A stretch of DNA of 34,035 nucleotides, from positions 1-34,035 of the forward strand of contig NZ_BJMS01000037.1 in the NCBI RefSeq assembly GCF_006539285.1, given 5' to 3'. This DNA comes from Sporolactobacillus inulinus (GTDB lineage Bacteria; Bacillota; Bacilli; Bacillales; Sporolactobacillaceae). Positions 16,082-23,416 of this stretch are shown here, piece after piece. The notes under the pieces were generated by a model that had not been told where the DNA came from, did no database searches, and was given only the letters and a program-made list of their open reading frames with translations. The translations under genes were made by a program, and so were the position numbers. Numbering within the stretch: position 1 is the first letter of the stretch; each line of letters starts with the position of its first letter.

Positions 16082-17101
16082 TCAATTGCCGACATTTAAT
16101 CCATTCGCCGCTTCGGAAACCCACGCAGCATGTGCGTCGTCGGTGTCAAACGGGATGCTGCAATCGCCGCTGATCAGAATGCCTTGGCGCCCGTTTTCTT
16201 CGAGCAGACGCTTTGTCTCCGTCTGAATTTCTTCTTTGCTTCCCTTATAGAAGACACCGTTCTCTGTATTTTCAAAGCCGCCCATCACCGCGCGGCCGTC
16301 AAACAGTTTCTTGCCTTCATTTAAGGAAACTTCTTCGACATAAGAAGCCCAGTGGAACGCTTTTACCGGATAGTTCTTGTAATCGCCAAGGCGATTCCGC
16401 TTGCCTTCAAAGCCGCAGATGTGAATCATGTTATAATCATGAACGTCTTGAACTGCGCCCAGTAGTTTCACCTCGCTGGGCTGCACGAACTGCTGCCATG
16501 TTTTCGTACTAATGACGGAGTCCTGCGGCTGCTGTACGCATAGATAGATGCCGTCAATTCCCGACTGTTGAATCAACTTGGTACTTAAGACAATTAGATC
16601 ATCGGCAAGAATGTCAAAGGCATCGGCAATCGCTTGAGGAGCTTCTCTTAAAAAGCGGTATATCTTCTTAGGATCCTGTTCAAGGATCTCAAAACGCAGG
16701 CGTAACTGATACCATGGCGAAAAAATATTGTAAAAGCTGCCGATTTCACCCTTGTAATGGTCAACAATTGCTTTAATTGCCGCCACTTGACGCGTGATCC
16801 ACGGATCATTCGCATCAATGCGCTGAATCTTCTTCAAGTCTTCCGGCGTTTCAAACGTGTTGTCAATCACGCTGGGATGCAGGAAGAATCCGTCACTCAT
16901 AATCTTTGTAAAATCAGGCTGATAGCGATCATAGAAATGTTGTTGCCGTGCAACAATATCATCGATCACCGCCTGATCACGGTAGCCAAGCACTTGTTTC
17001 TTCTCATCAGACAGATAGTGATGCCAAAATCCGGCCAACACTTGGTCTGTCGGCTTATTATCCAGCGTATCGAGTAAAATCTGATGTTTGTTTTCTGCCA
17101 C
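16082..17101 (-). CDS. UROD-fold methyltransferase with H-x-C...C zinc motif (MtaA/MetE-like)
   Basis: A 339-residue member of the uroporphyrinogen-decarboxylase superfamily. It lacks the N-terminal Arg-rich substrate motif of HemE. Instead it has H227-I-C229 (in NMIHICGFEG) and C314 (in ISGDCSIPFDT), the H-x-C...C spacing used by MtaA/MtbA methyltransferases to bind zinc and activate a thiol as methyl acceptor; MetE uses a related site. I infer a zinc-dependent thiol (de)methylation activity; the methyl donor and acceptor are unknown, and no corrinoid protein is encoded nearby. The start is GTG at 17101, 8 nt after AGGGAG. It is the last gene of the eight-gene operon, 24 nt after the SDR gene. 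Confidence 0.8.
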   Translation of the reverse strand: MAENKHQILLDTLDNKPTDQVLAGFWHHYLSDEKKQVLGYRDQAVIDDIVARQQHFYDRYQPDFTKIMSDGFFLHPSVIDNTFETPEDLKKIQRIDANDPWITRQVAAIKAIVDHYKGEIGSFYNIFSPWYQLRLRFEILEQDPKKIYRFLREAPQAIADAFDILADDLIVLSTKLIQQSGIDGIYLCVQQPQDSVISTKTWQQFVQPSEVKLLGAVQDVHDYNMIHICGFEGKRNRLGDYKNYPVKAFHWASYVEEVSLNEGKKLFDGRAVMGGFENTENGVFYKGSKEEIQTETKRLLEENGRQGILISGDCSIPFDTDDAHAAWVSEAANGLNVGN

Positions 17102-17125
17102 AACCGTCACTCCCTGTATTTTGCC

Positions 17126-17869
17126 TTATGCGAGACGCCAGCCGCCATTGACATGGAGGCTCTGGCCTGTGATGTAACTTGAATCATCGGAAATCAGAAA
17201 AGCGATTGGCTTTGCAACTTCAGCGGCTTGAGCCGCACGCTGCATCGGCACCTTTTTGCGGTACTTCTCAATGTTTTCCAGAAGCCGTTCGTGGGTCATT
17301 TCCGTATCGGTAATTCCGGGAACCACCGCATTCACACGCACATTTTTCGCTGCACCCTCCAGCGCCAATGTCTTTGTCAAGCTGGTTACCGCACCTTTCG
17401 ACGCCGCATACGCATCGTAATTCGAGATTCCGTCAAAAGCATCGACAGACGTCACATTCACAATGCTGCCGAATCCTTGAGCGATCAGTTTCGGAAGCAG
17501 TGCCAGACTCGGATACAGCGTCCCATAGAAGTTGACATCCATGATTTCCTTCCATGACGGGTCCTCATAGTCTAAAACGTTCGTCGTGTAGAAAATGCCT
17601 GCCGCGTTCACTAACCCGTCAATACGTCCGGTTGTTGCGTAGATTTCATCAAATACCTGTTGAACCGCGGTCTTATCCGTCAATTCCAATTGATACGTTG
17701 TGCTCTGCACGCCTTTACGACGTGTCTCAGTCTGTACGTTTGCAAGACGTTCTGCATTTCGGCCAATCAAATGCACGTTGTACCCCTGCCCAGCTAGGGC
17801 AACCGCAGTCGCGCGGCCAATGCCGCTGCTTGCACCCGTAACAATCACATGTTTCTCATGGTTTGCCAT
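17126..17869 (-). CDS. Short-chain dehydrogenase/reductase
   Basis: A 247-residue classical SDR: TGASSGIG (residues 11-18), the NNAG-equivalent NAAGIFY, the catalytic Ser in VNVTSVDAF and YDAYAASKGA (Tyr-x3-Lys), and the C-terminal SSYITGQSLHVNGGWRLA typical of FabG-like enzymes. R37 and the motif IGRNAER suggest NADP(H) preference. ATG start with AAGGAG about 11 nt upstream. It lies between the transporter ATPase (70 nt upstream) and the UROD-type gene (24 nt downstream), so it is part of the same operon and probably oxidises or reduces an intermediate of that pathway. Substrate unknown. Confidence 0.87.
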   Translation of the reverse strand: MANHEKHVIVTGASSGIGRATAVALAGQGYNVHLIGRNAERLANVQTETRRKGVQSTTYQLELTDKTAVQQVFDEIYATTGRIDGLVNAAGIFYTTNVLDYEDPSWKEIMDVNFYGTLYPSLALLPKLIAQGFGSIVNVTSVDAFDGISNYDAYAASKGAVTSLTKTLALEGAAKNVRVNAVVPGITDTEMTHERLLENIEKYRKKVPMQRAAQAAEVAKPIAFLISDDSSYITGQSLHVNGGWRLA

Positions 17870-17939
17870 TCCGCTTCATGCTCCTTCTTCATTTGATTCC
17901 ATTCTGACGGTTCGCTTGCGCATGAGTCGCTTCTTTTTT

Positions 17940-18680
17940 TCACACGTTTGCTAAGATGTCCGTCAAGAATTTCTTCGTTCGCTGCTCAGAAGGTTTTTCA
18001 AAAATAGCTTTTGGTGCCCCTTGTTCGACAATGTGGCCATCCGCCATAAAAATCACGCGATTGGAAACATCACGGGCAAAACTCATCTGGTGGGTGACGA
18101 CCACCATCGTTGTCCCTGAACTTGCCAAATCCTGCATGACTTTCAGCACTTCCCCGACAAGTTCCGGGTCCAAGGCTGAGGTCGGCTCATCAAAGAAAAT
18201 AACTTCCGGATTCAGCGCAATCGCCCGAGCAATGCCGACACGCTGCTGCTGCCCGCCGGAAAGCTGTGACGGATAGTGGTTTTTGCGGTCTGTCAGGCCA
18301 ACACGTTCCAATGCTTTCAACGCAATTTTCTCCGCTTCGCTTTTCTTCACTTTGCGTGCAACGATTAAGCCTTCTGTAATGTTCTGCAAGGCCGTTTTAT
18401 TGTTAAAAAGGTTATAGTTTTGAAAGACAAAGCCAACATTGCGTCGGATCGTGTTGACTTCTTTTCCTGTCAGCTTCTCAAAGTCTTTATCAATGCCGGA
18501 AAACGTAATATGTCCGCCATCGGCCTCTTCCAGCGTGGTCATCGTCCGCAAAAGGGTCGTCTTTCCGGAGCCGCTGGGCCCAATGATTGAAATGACATCA
18601 CCTTTATTCACATCAATACTGATCCCCTTGAGAATGTCGTTTCCTGCATAGCTTTTCTTTAAGCCTTCAATTGTGAGCAT
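17940..18680 (-). CDS. Polar amino acid ABC transporter ATPase (GlnQ/TcyN-like)
   Basis: A 246-residue ATPase subunit for amino acid import. Walker [13 protein letters not shown]-loop [14 protein letters not shown], signature [14 protein letters not shown], Walker [15 protein letters not shown] and H-loop VVVTHQMSF are all intact. ATG with GAGAGG at about 8 nt. It lies 21 nt after the second permease gene. The family (PAAT) includes glutamine, arginine and cystine transporters; the arrangement here, with two distinct permeases, resembles the B. subtilis tcyJKLMN L-cystine system. The Met/Cys-rich leader frame of this operon supports a sulfur amino acid substrate, but that is inference. Confidence 0.92.
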   Translation of the reverse strand: MLTIEGLKKSYAGNDILKGISIDVNKGDVISIIGPSGSGKTTLLRTMTTLEEADGGHITFSGIDKDFEKLTGKEVNTIRRNVGFVFQNYNLFNNKTALQNITEGLIVARKVKKSEAEKIALKALERVGLTDRKNHYPSQLSGGQQQRVGIARAIALNPEVIFFDEPTSALDPELVGEVLKVMQDLASSGTTMVVVTHQMSFARDVSNRVIFMADGHIVEQGAPKAIFEKPSEQRTKKFLTDILANV

Positions 18681-18701
18681 GATTCATCCTCTCGCTTTCT
18701 G

Positions 18702-19460
18702 CTAACTCTGTTTTCGCTCCAGTTTCGGCTGCTTGATACGAAAAGGCAGCCAATTGAAACCGCTCGTCTTCTTTATAGGTCTGCGATACTTGCTGAAATA
18801 GCGTTCAAGCAGGTAGAAGACCACTTCTGCAGCATAACAGATGATCAGATAGTAAACCCAAACCACCAAGTAGGCCTCCAGAAAATTATAGTTGAACGCG
18901 GCCTCCGTTTTGGCAATCGCAGTAATGTCTTTAACCGACATGATAAAAGCGAGCGATGAATTCTTAATCAGATATAACGTTGTGTTGGCGATATTGGGCA
19001 GTGCCGAAATCAACGCCTGAGGCAGAATGATCCGCCAAAACGTTTGCCGCGGCTGCATGCCGACCATCAGCCCCGCCTCCATCTGCCCTTTGTCAACCGT
19101 CTGCAGTGCGGAACGGAAGACTTCCGTCAAAGTCGCAATCGCGTTCAACGTAAAGACGATGTACGCATAATAAATCGGATTAATGGCGAATGCAGCCCTG
19201 CCAATGATCATATTTAACAGGCTCGGTAATGCGCTGTATACAATCAGAATCTGAGCAATGATCGGCGTTCCTCGAACTAGAGATACATAAAACTGCACCA
19301 CTCGTTGCAAGACTTTGACCCGATAAATTCGGATTAAAGCAAAGAGAATACCGATCGGGAATGAGATCACTAATGCAACCAAGACAATCTGCAGGGTGAC
19401 GGGAACACCTTGAATGGCCGTTTGGGCTACTTTTACCATGAAATCTGTATTTAATGACAT
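18702..19460 (-). CDS. Amino acid ABC transporter permease 2 (TcyM-like)
   Basis: A 252-residue PAAT-type permease with about five membrane helices (for example VTLQIVLVALVISFPIGILFALI near residues 20-42). The conserved cytoplasmic coupling motif is EAGLMVGMQPRQTFWRIILPQAL (EAA loop). The C-terminal tail is longer than usual and basic (about residues 220-252, YRRPIKKTSG). ATG with AAAGGGGG at 7 nt. It is 13 nt after permease 1 and differs enough from it in sequence to form a heterodimer. Confidence 0.9.
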   Translation of the reverse strand: MSLNTDFMVKVAQTAIQGVPVTLQIVLVALVISFPIGILFALIRIYRVKVLQRVVQFYVSLVRGTPIIAQILIVYSALPSLLNMIIGRAAFAINPIYYAYIVFTLNAIATLTEVFRSALQTVDKGQMEAGLMVGMQPRQTFWRIILPQALISALPNIANTTLYLIKNSSLAFIMSVKDITAIAKTEAAFNYNFLEAYLVVWVYYLIICYAAEVVFYLLERYFSKYRRPIKKTSGFNWLPFRIKQPKLERKQS

Positions 19461-19473
19461 TTAAGCGCCCCCT

Positions 19474-20172
19474 TTAAACGGCAATCGTTTTTCGTTTTGC
19501 CTGATAAGATTTTTCAACCTGAGACACGCCTTTGTCAATCGCTAGCGAAATCACCCAGTAAATCAGGGCTAAGGCGCAATACGTTTGCCAAGCATAGCCG
19601 CCTGAGTTATTGGCAACGATCATTTGCGCTTTGGCGACCATGTCGACAACCCCGATGGTAAACGTCAAGGCACCTTCTTTTAGAAGATTGATGACTGAAT
19701 TGGCAAAGTTAGGCAGTGCCACAACAAACGCTTGCGGTAAAATGATTCGATAAAGGGTTTGGAACGGCGTCATGCCGACCATCAGTCCGGCCTCCATCTG
19801 TCCTTTTGCAATCGATTCATACGCCGAACGCATAATCTCCGATACCGGAGCGGAAAACAGAACGGTTAATGCAATAATGACAAAGTACATACGGTTCCAA
19901 CCGTCAATATTCGTATGGAACCAGTCATTAAACAACATCGGCATGCCGTAATACACCACGAAAATCATGATGATCGCCGGTGTTGCCCGAACCACACTCA
20001 CATATACACTAGCAAGCACCCGCAGGACAACCGATTCGCTTAATCGCGCTGCAGCAAGCAGCAGGCCAAGCAGACTGCCCAAAATAATGGATGATACCGA
20101 GACGATTAAGGTAATGTTAATGGCCGGCAGCAACTGACCTAAGAAATTAATGATTAATTTGATATTCTCCAT
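19474..20172 (-). CDS. Amino acid ABC transporter permease 1 (TcyL-like)
   Basis: A 232-residue PAAT-type permease with about five membrane helices, the first at residues 15-40 (INITLIVSVSSIILGSLLGL). The EAA loop reads EAGLMVGMTPFQTLYRIILPQAF. It shares the EAA region and topology with permease 2 and should pair with it in the membrane. ATG with GAGGT at 7-8 nt; 22 nt after the binding-protein gene. Confidence 0.9.
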   Translation of the reverse strand: MENIKLIINFLGQLLPAINITLIVSVSSIILGSLLGLLLAAARLSESVVLRVLASVYVSVVRATPAIIMIFVVYYGMPMLFNDWFHTNIDGWNRMYFVIIALTVLFSAPVSEIMRSAYESIAKGQMEAGLMVGMTPFQTLYRIILPQAFVVALPNFANSVINLLKEGALTFTIGVVDMVAKAQMIVANNSGGYAWQTYCALALIYWVISLAIDKGVSQVEKSYQAKRKTIAV

Positions 20173-20194
20173 TTACATAACCTCAACTTTTCGA

Positions 20195-21076
20195 TTACTT
20201 GAACGGTTGATCGAGTAATTTAAAGTTATCCTGACCAAAGTATTTCTCTGAGAGTTCGGATGCCTTGCCGGAATCAATAATTTTCGTAATCGCTTTGTCA
20301 TAGGCTGCAGCAAATTCCTTTTGATCCTTATTAAACAGCGGGTAGGTCTTGATGCCGCCTAACGTCACATAGCTCAACTTGCCCTTCAAGTCTGCATTGG
20401 CTCCGTTTTTCTTTTCAACATTGGCTTCAAACATTGGACGGATCGCGAAGAATGCATCATAACGCCCTTCGTTCACCCATTTCAGAGCATCAGAAACAAC
20501 GAATGTGTCTGCACTCCCCAAGTCAATCTTAGGATTATTGTTCTTGTTGTAGTCAGCGATAACCGCATATTGTCCGTTTTGCGGCGCAATGGGAACGAGT
20601 TTACCCTTATTCTTAGCCAGCTTCGCCAACCCACCGAATTTATCCTTATCTTTTGTACGTACAACAAAGCCGGAGTCACTCACACCGAAATAGTTCTTTG
20701 GAAAGAGGTAGGTCTTCGCGCGATCTGCTGTATAGAAAATATTCTTAACACCGACTTGATACTTACCGCTCTTCACACCGATTAAAACGTCATCATCACT
20801 TGTACCGACATAGTCGAATTTATATTGAGGCAATTGCTTATCAATTTCACGCATGATGGCAACGTCATATCCGTCCCCTTGCTTCTTGCTGTTTTGATAG
20901 GTAATCGGGAAATTGGTCGTTGCGTAGGCCACTTTAATCACTTTGGGTTTGTCGGAACTTGCTTTATCGGAAGTTGCCGATTTATTCGACCCGAGACCGC
21001 CTAGAAAATAAATACCTGCAGCGACAATGACAACTGCCGCGATGACACCGATGATGATCTTGTCTAACTTCTTCAT
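20195..21076 (-). CDS. Amino acid ABC transporter substrate-binding protein (SBP_bac_3)
   Basis: A 293-residue extracellular solute-binding protein. Residues about 7-27 (IIIGVIAAVVIVAAGIYFL) form one hydrophobic helix, then a Ser/Lys/Asp-rich linker (28-46), then the two-lobed binding domain opening with VIKVAYATTNFPITYQN and GDGYDVAIMREIDKQLP. There is no lipobox cysteine, and in fact no cysteine in the whole protein, so it seems anchored by its N-terminal helix and not as a lipoprotein, unusual for this family in Gram-positives. ATG with AAAGGGGAG at about 6 nt. Ligand unknown; cystine or another sulfur amino acid is the contextual guess. Confidence 0.9.
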   Translation of the reverse strand: MKKLDKIIIGVIAAVVIVAAGIYFLGGLGSNKSATSDKASSDKPKVIKVAYATTNFPITYQNSKKQGDGYDVAIMREIDKQLPQYKFDYVGTSDDDVLIGVKSGKYQVGVKNIFYTADRAKTYLFPKNYFGVSDSGFVVRTKDKDKFGGLAKLAKNKGKLVPIAPQNGQYAVIADYNKNNNPKIDLGSADTFVVSDALKWVNEGRYDAFFAIRPMFEANVEKKNGANADLKGKLSYVTLGGIKTYPLFNKDQKEFAAAYDKAITKIIDSGKASELSEKYFGQDNFKLLDQPFK

Positions 21077-21089
21077 GTTGCTCTCCCCT

Positions 21090-21860
21090 TTAATTAAATG
21101 AAAGTTTTATTTGGTCAAACACAAGTGCTTGTTGTTTTAATGGATCGCCGGCACCGTCAAAATTGAGCTGAACGATGTGATTTTCCGCGCCTTGATCAAA
21201 AATCAATTGCCGATCCTGCAACTGTATACGATATCCGCGCTCTGTTTTTTCCGGATTGCCCTCCAGCAGCCGTCCCCAGACGTCGGCTGCCTTTTGCGGA
21301 TCGGGTACATGGAATACCGCCTGTCTCGCCAGCAAATCTCCGGCAGAATGTTGGACAATCAGCCCTTGCTCCGTAAGTTTTTGCGCGCGCGTTTCATCGC
21401 TGCCTTGCCATTGAATGAAAAACGGATAAGGCAAACCGTCAATCGTACCATCGATGAAGAAAATCGACCAGGTAATCAAGTGCCCTTGCTCGTCCAGTCG
21501 TTTGCCGACTTCGATGTCACCGGCAGGAACACCGGCTTGCTTCAGGCGTGCGTGTGTCGCCTCAATATCCGATGTTCGGAGCGCAATCGTGTTGATGCGC
21601 TGCAGTTTCTGTTCATAATCTTGAACCGCGTCATAGACTGCCGAAGCATCTGAGCGTGAAAAGTCCTTTGCCCGCGCCTCATCATAAACAGAAATCAGTT
21701 CAATATAGTTTAGACCAAAATACCCGAGTGCATTTTCGGTACCCCACTTTTCATGGCGTCCGCCACGTGCGAACACAATGCCGTGCTCGCCAAAAAATTG
21801 GACTGCTTCATCGACATCCTGAACATTGATCATCGTATGATCCCAGTTTAAAACAGCCAT
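21090..21860 (-). CDS. VOC/glyoxalase-like domain protein (Glyoxalase_3 type)
   Basis: A 256-residue protein. The N-terminal VOC module begins LNWDHTMINVQDVDEAVQFF, with His and Glu placed like metal ligands (WDHTMI; NYIELISVYDE). A second module is recognisable from about residue 165 (HVPDPQKAADVWGRLL). Length and the opening match the two-module Glyoxalase-like (PF13468-type) proteins, which are mostly uncharacterised. ATG with AAGGGAG about 7 nt upstream; the start lies only 3 nt after the P5CR-like stop, so translation is coupled. Role in the operon unknown: metal-dependent lyase, isomerase or dioxygenase are all possible. Confidence 0.8.
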   Translation of the reverse strand: MAVLNWDHTMINVQDVDEAVQFFGEHGIVFARGGRHEKWGTENALGYFGLNYIELISVYDEARAKDFSRSDASAVYDAVQDYEQKLQRINTIALRTSDIEATHARLKQAGVPAGDIEVGKRLDEQGHLITWSIFFIDGTIDGLPYPFFIQWQGSDETRAQKLTEQGLIVQHSAGDLLARQAVFHVPDPQKAADVWGRLLEGNPEKTERGYRIQLQDRQLIFDQGAENHIVQLNFDGAGDPLKQQALVFDQIKLSFN

Positions 21861-21863
21861 TTA

Positions 21864-22673
21864 TTATTCTCCCTTCCCCAATTCGGTTGTTCTTCGGATC
21901 GCTGCGAGTACAGCATTCTGAACACCCGCCGCAAAGTCGCTTGCATCCAGCTCATGTTGCGCGGTGATGCCTACACCACCTGCCGAATTATTGATATCTA
22001 GCAATTCATAAGGATGTTTGCCGGTGATCTCCAGCATCTTCGCCGCGCCCTGAAGATTCTCACGGGCAATTTGATTGGCTTGTTTTCGTGATAGTCCGCC
22101 AAGTACACCGGCATTGGTCAGTGCAAGATAGAAATTGTACACATAATTTGGTCCGGCAATCGCATACCCGGTATAGATATCAATTTGTTCTTCGGGAATA
22201 TAATCAACTTTTCCGAAACTCTTCAGAAATTCATCGACGTCCGCTTGCTTTGCTGCTGCGTTCAGCGCGGCTCCAGTAACTCCGAAACCTGTATCCGTGA
22301 GCGTGTTCGGAATAATACGAACAAGTGGATAATCCGGCGTTTCGAGCGCGTCCTCCAATTGCTCGATCGTGACACCGGCAATGATCGAGATCAACGGCTT
22401 CTTCAGTCCGCTCGCACCAATCTGCTTGGCAATTCCCGCCCAATCATCCTGCGGGCGAACGCCCAATAGCACAACATCCGCAGTTTCTAAAGCTTCCGGT
22501 CGGAATTCTGTGTCGGCAGTCACGTGATAGATTTCCTCTAAGTAACGCACTCGATTCGGGCTAATATCTACAACCTGCGTTGTATCCGCTGAAATTGCCT
22601 GATTCTTTAATGACGCACGAATGATCGCCTCGACCATTTGTCCGCCGCCGATCGCATACAAAGATTTTGTCAT
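21864..22673 (-). CDS. Pyrroline-5-carboxylate reductase-like enzyme (divergent ProC family)
   Basis: A 269-residue protein of the ProC family. The Rossmann start is AIGGGQMVEAIIRASL. The C-terminal dimer domain carries AGPNYVYNFYLALTNAGVLGGLSR and the family's long helices. The hallmark loop TSPGGTT of true P5C reductases is changed to NSAGGVG, and SGPAY to AGPNY, so the substrate is probably not P5C itself. ATG at 22673, 8 nt after GGGGGA; the longer frame from 22751 has no such site. It is the first gene of the operon, behind an attenuator-like leader. A reductase or dehydrogenase acting on a cyclic or linear imino/amino acid is the reasonable guess. Confidence 0.82.
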   Translation of the reverse strand: MTKSLYAIGGGQMVEAIIRASLKNQAISADTTQVVDISPNRVRYLEEIYHVTADTEFRPEALETADVVLLGVRPQDDWAGIAKQIGASGLKKPLISIIAGVTIEQLEDALETPDYPLVRIIPNTLTDTGFGVTGAALNAAAKQADVDEFLKSFGKVDYIPEEQIDIYTGYAIAGPNYVYNFYLALTNAGVLGGLSRKQANQIARENLQGAAKMLEITGKHPYELLDINNSAGGVGITAQHELDASDFAAGVQNAVLAAIRRTTELGKGE

Positions 22674-22863
22674 GTTGTTTTCCCCCAATTTGTAACCTAT
22701 CGAAAATATCAAATAATGTAGACTCAGTCTTATACGGTCCCCAAAAAACAATCATCTATTTTAACTATTGTAAAACAAAGTCGAGTAAAATAGCTAATTA
22801 TTTTTCGAAGATTATAAGTATTTCAAATCATTAGTTTCAACCGCCCCTTCTTCCATTTTGTAC

Positions 22864-22901
22864 AAAAAAATCGTCTTAAAGCTTATTGGGCTTAAAGACG
22901 A
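22864..22901 (-). terminator. Leader attenuator terminator of the eight-gene operon
   Basis: On the minus strand TCGTCTTTAAGC pairs with GCTTTAAGACGA (11 of 12 pairs, 7-nt loop) and is followed by seven T. It lies 56 nt after the leader frame's stop and 190 nt before the first gene. The permease gene upstream has its own terminator at 23321-23360. Confidence 0.85.
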
Positions 22902-22957
22902 CGTATTGATCCATACTTTGTAATCGAAATACTCATTCACTCGTAAAGGGCTGACTG

Positions 22958-23059
22958 TTAAGTGAAATTAGATTCAGTCGATTCGGTGCACATGGATAAA
23001 CGCCGTACAAAATCATTTACATTCATACACATGAGTTCATCGCAACACATCGACATCAT
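22958..23059 (-). CDS. Met/Cys-rich leader peptide (33 aa), candidate attenuator
   Basis: The 33-codon frame begins MMSMCCDELMCM and contains six Met (residues 1, 2, 4, 10, 12, 23) and four Cys (5, 6, 11, 24): nine of the ten fall in two clusters. AAGGTGA lies 11 nt upstream. A good promoter precedes it and a strong terminator follows. The stop codon sits between alternative hairpins: GACTG/CAGTC around it, TTCACT/AGTGAA from the last codons to 22949, and AATCGA/TCGATT spanning both. This is the layout of ribosome-mediated attenuation, with low charged tRNA-Met or tRNA-Cys stalling the ribosome. That it is translated and regulatory is inference. Confidence 0.6.
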   Translation of the reverse strand: MMSMCCDELMCMNVNDFVRRLSMCTESTESNFT

Positions 23060-23125
23060 TTGCACTAATTTCACCTTAAGTTCGCCCCCAACGAAACAAG
23101 ATAAACGATAAAAACTATATACCCA

Positions 23126-23154
23126 ATAGTAATAGTATGCTTTAAAGTTGTCAA
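23126..23154 (-). promoter_or_regulatory. Promoter of the eight-gene operon
   Basis: Minus strand -35 TTGACA (23149-23154), 17-nt spacer, -10 TACTAT (23126-23131). The predicted start near 23118 gives a leader of about 445 nt. Confidence 0.75.
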
Positions 23155-23320
23155 TTCATTTTCCTTTTGCAGTTGGTACAAAATCGATAAATGTAGCAAT
23201 GAATACCGAGAAATAAGGGGATTGATGACGAAAAATATTTTTCGACGATCTGAAATCTGACATGATTCTCGCTTTTGCGCGCGACTCTATTTGAATGAGA
23301 AAAACCAAACTGTGCTTAGT

Positions 23321-23360
23321 AAAAAAAGTGCGTAACAACACATGTTGCCGCGCACTTTTT
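23321..23360 (-). terminator. Terminator of the amino acid permease gene
   Basis: AAAAAGTGCG / CGCACTTTTT (10 bp) with an inner CAAC/GTTG, and T-runs on both strands. It lies 57 nt past the permease stop codon. Confidence 0.85.
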
Positions 23361-23416
23361 CACTTCTATTCATCTTGCAAAATACTCAGGCGTCAGTCAT
23401 CTATGCGCCGCTGTTC

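Noticed and set aside
22674-22751. Longer N-terminus for the ProC-like enzyme
   Set aside because: No ribosome binding site at 22751, and the Rossmann motif starts right after the ATG at 22673.
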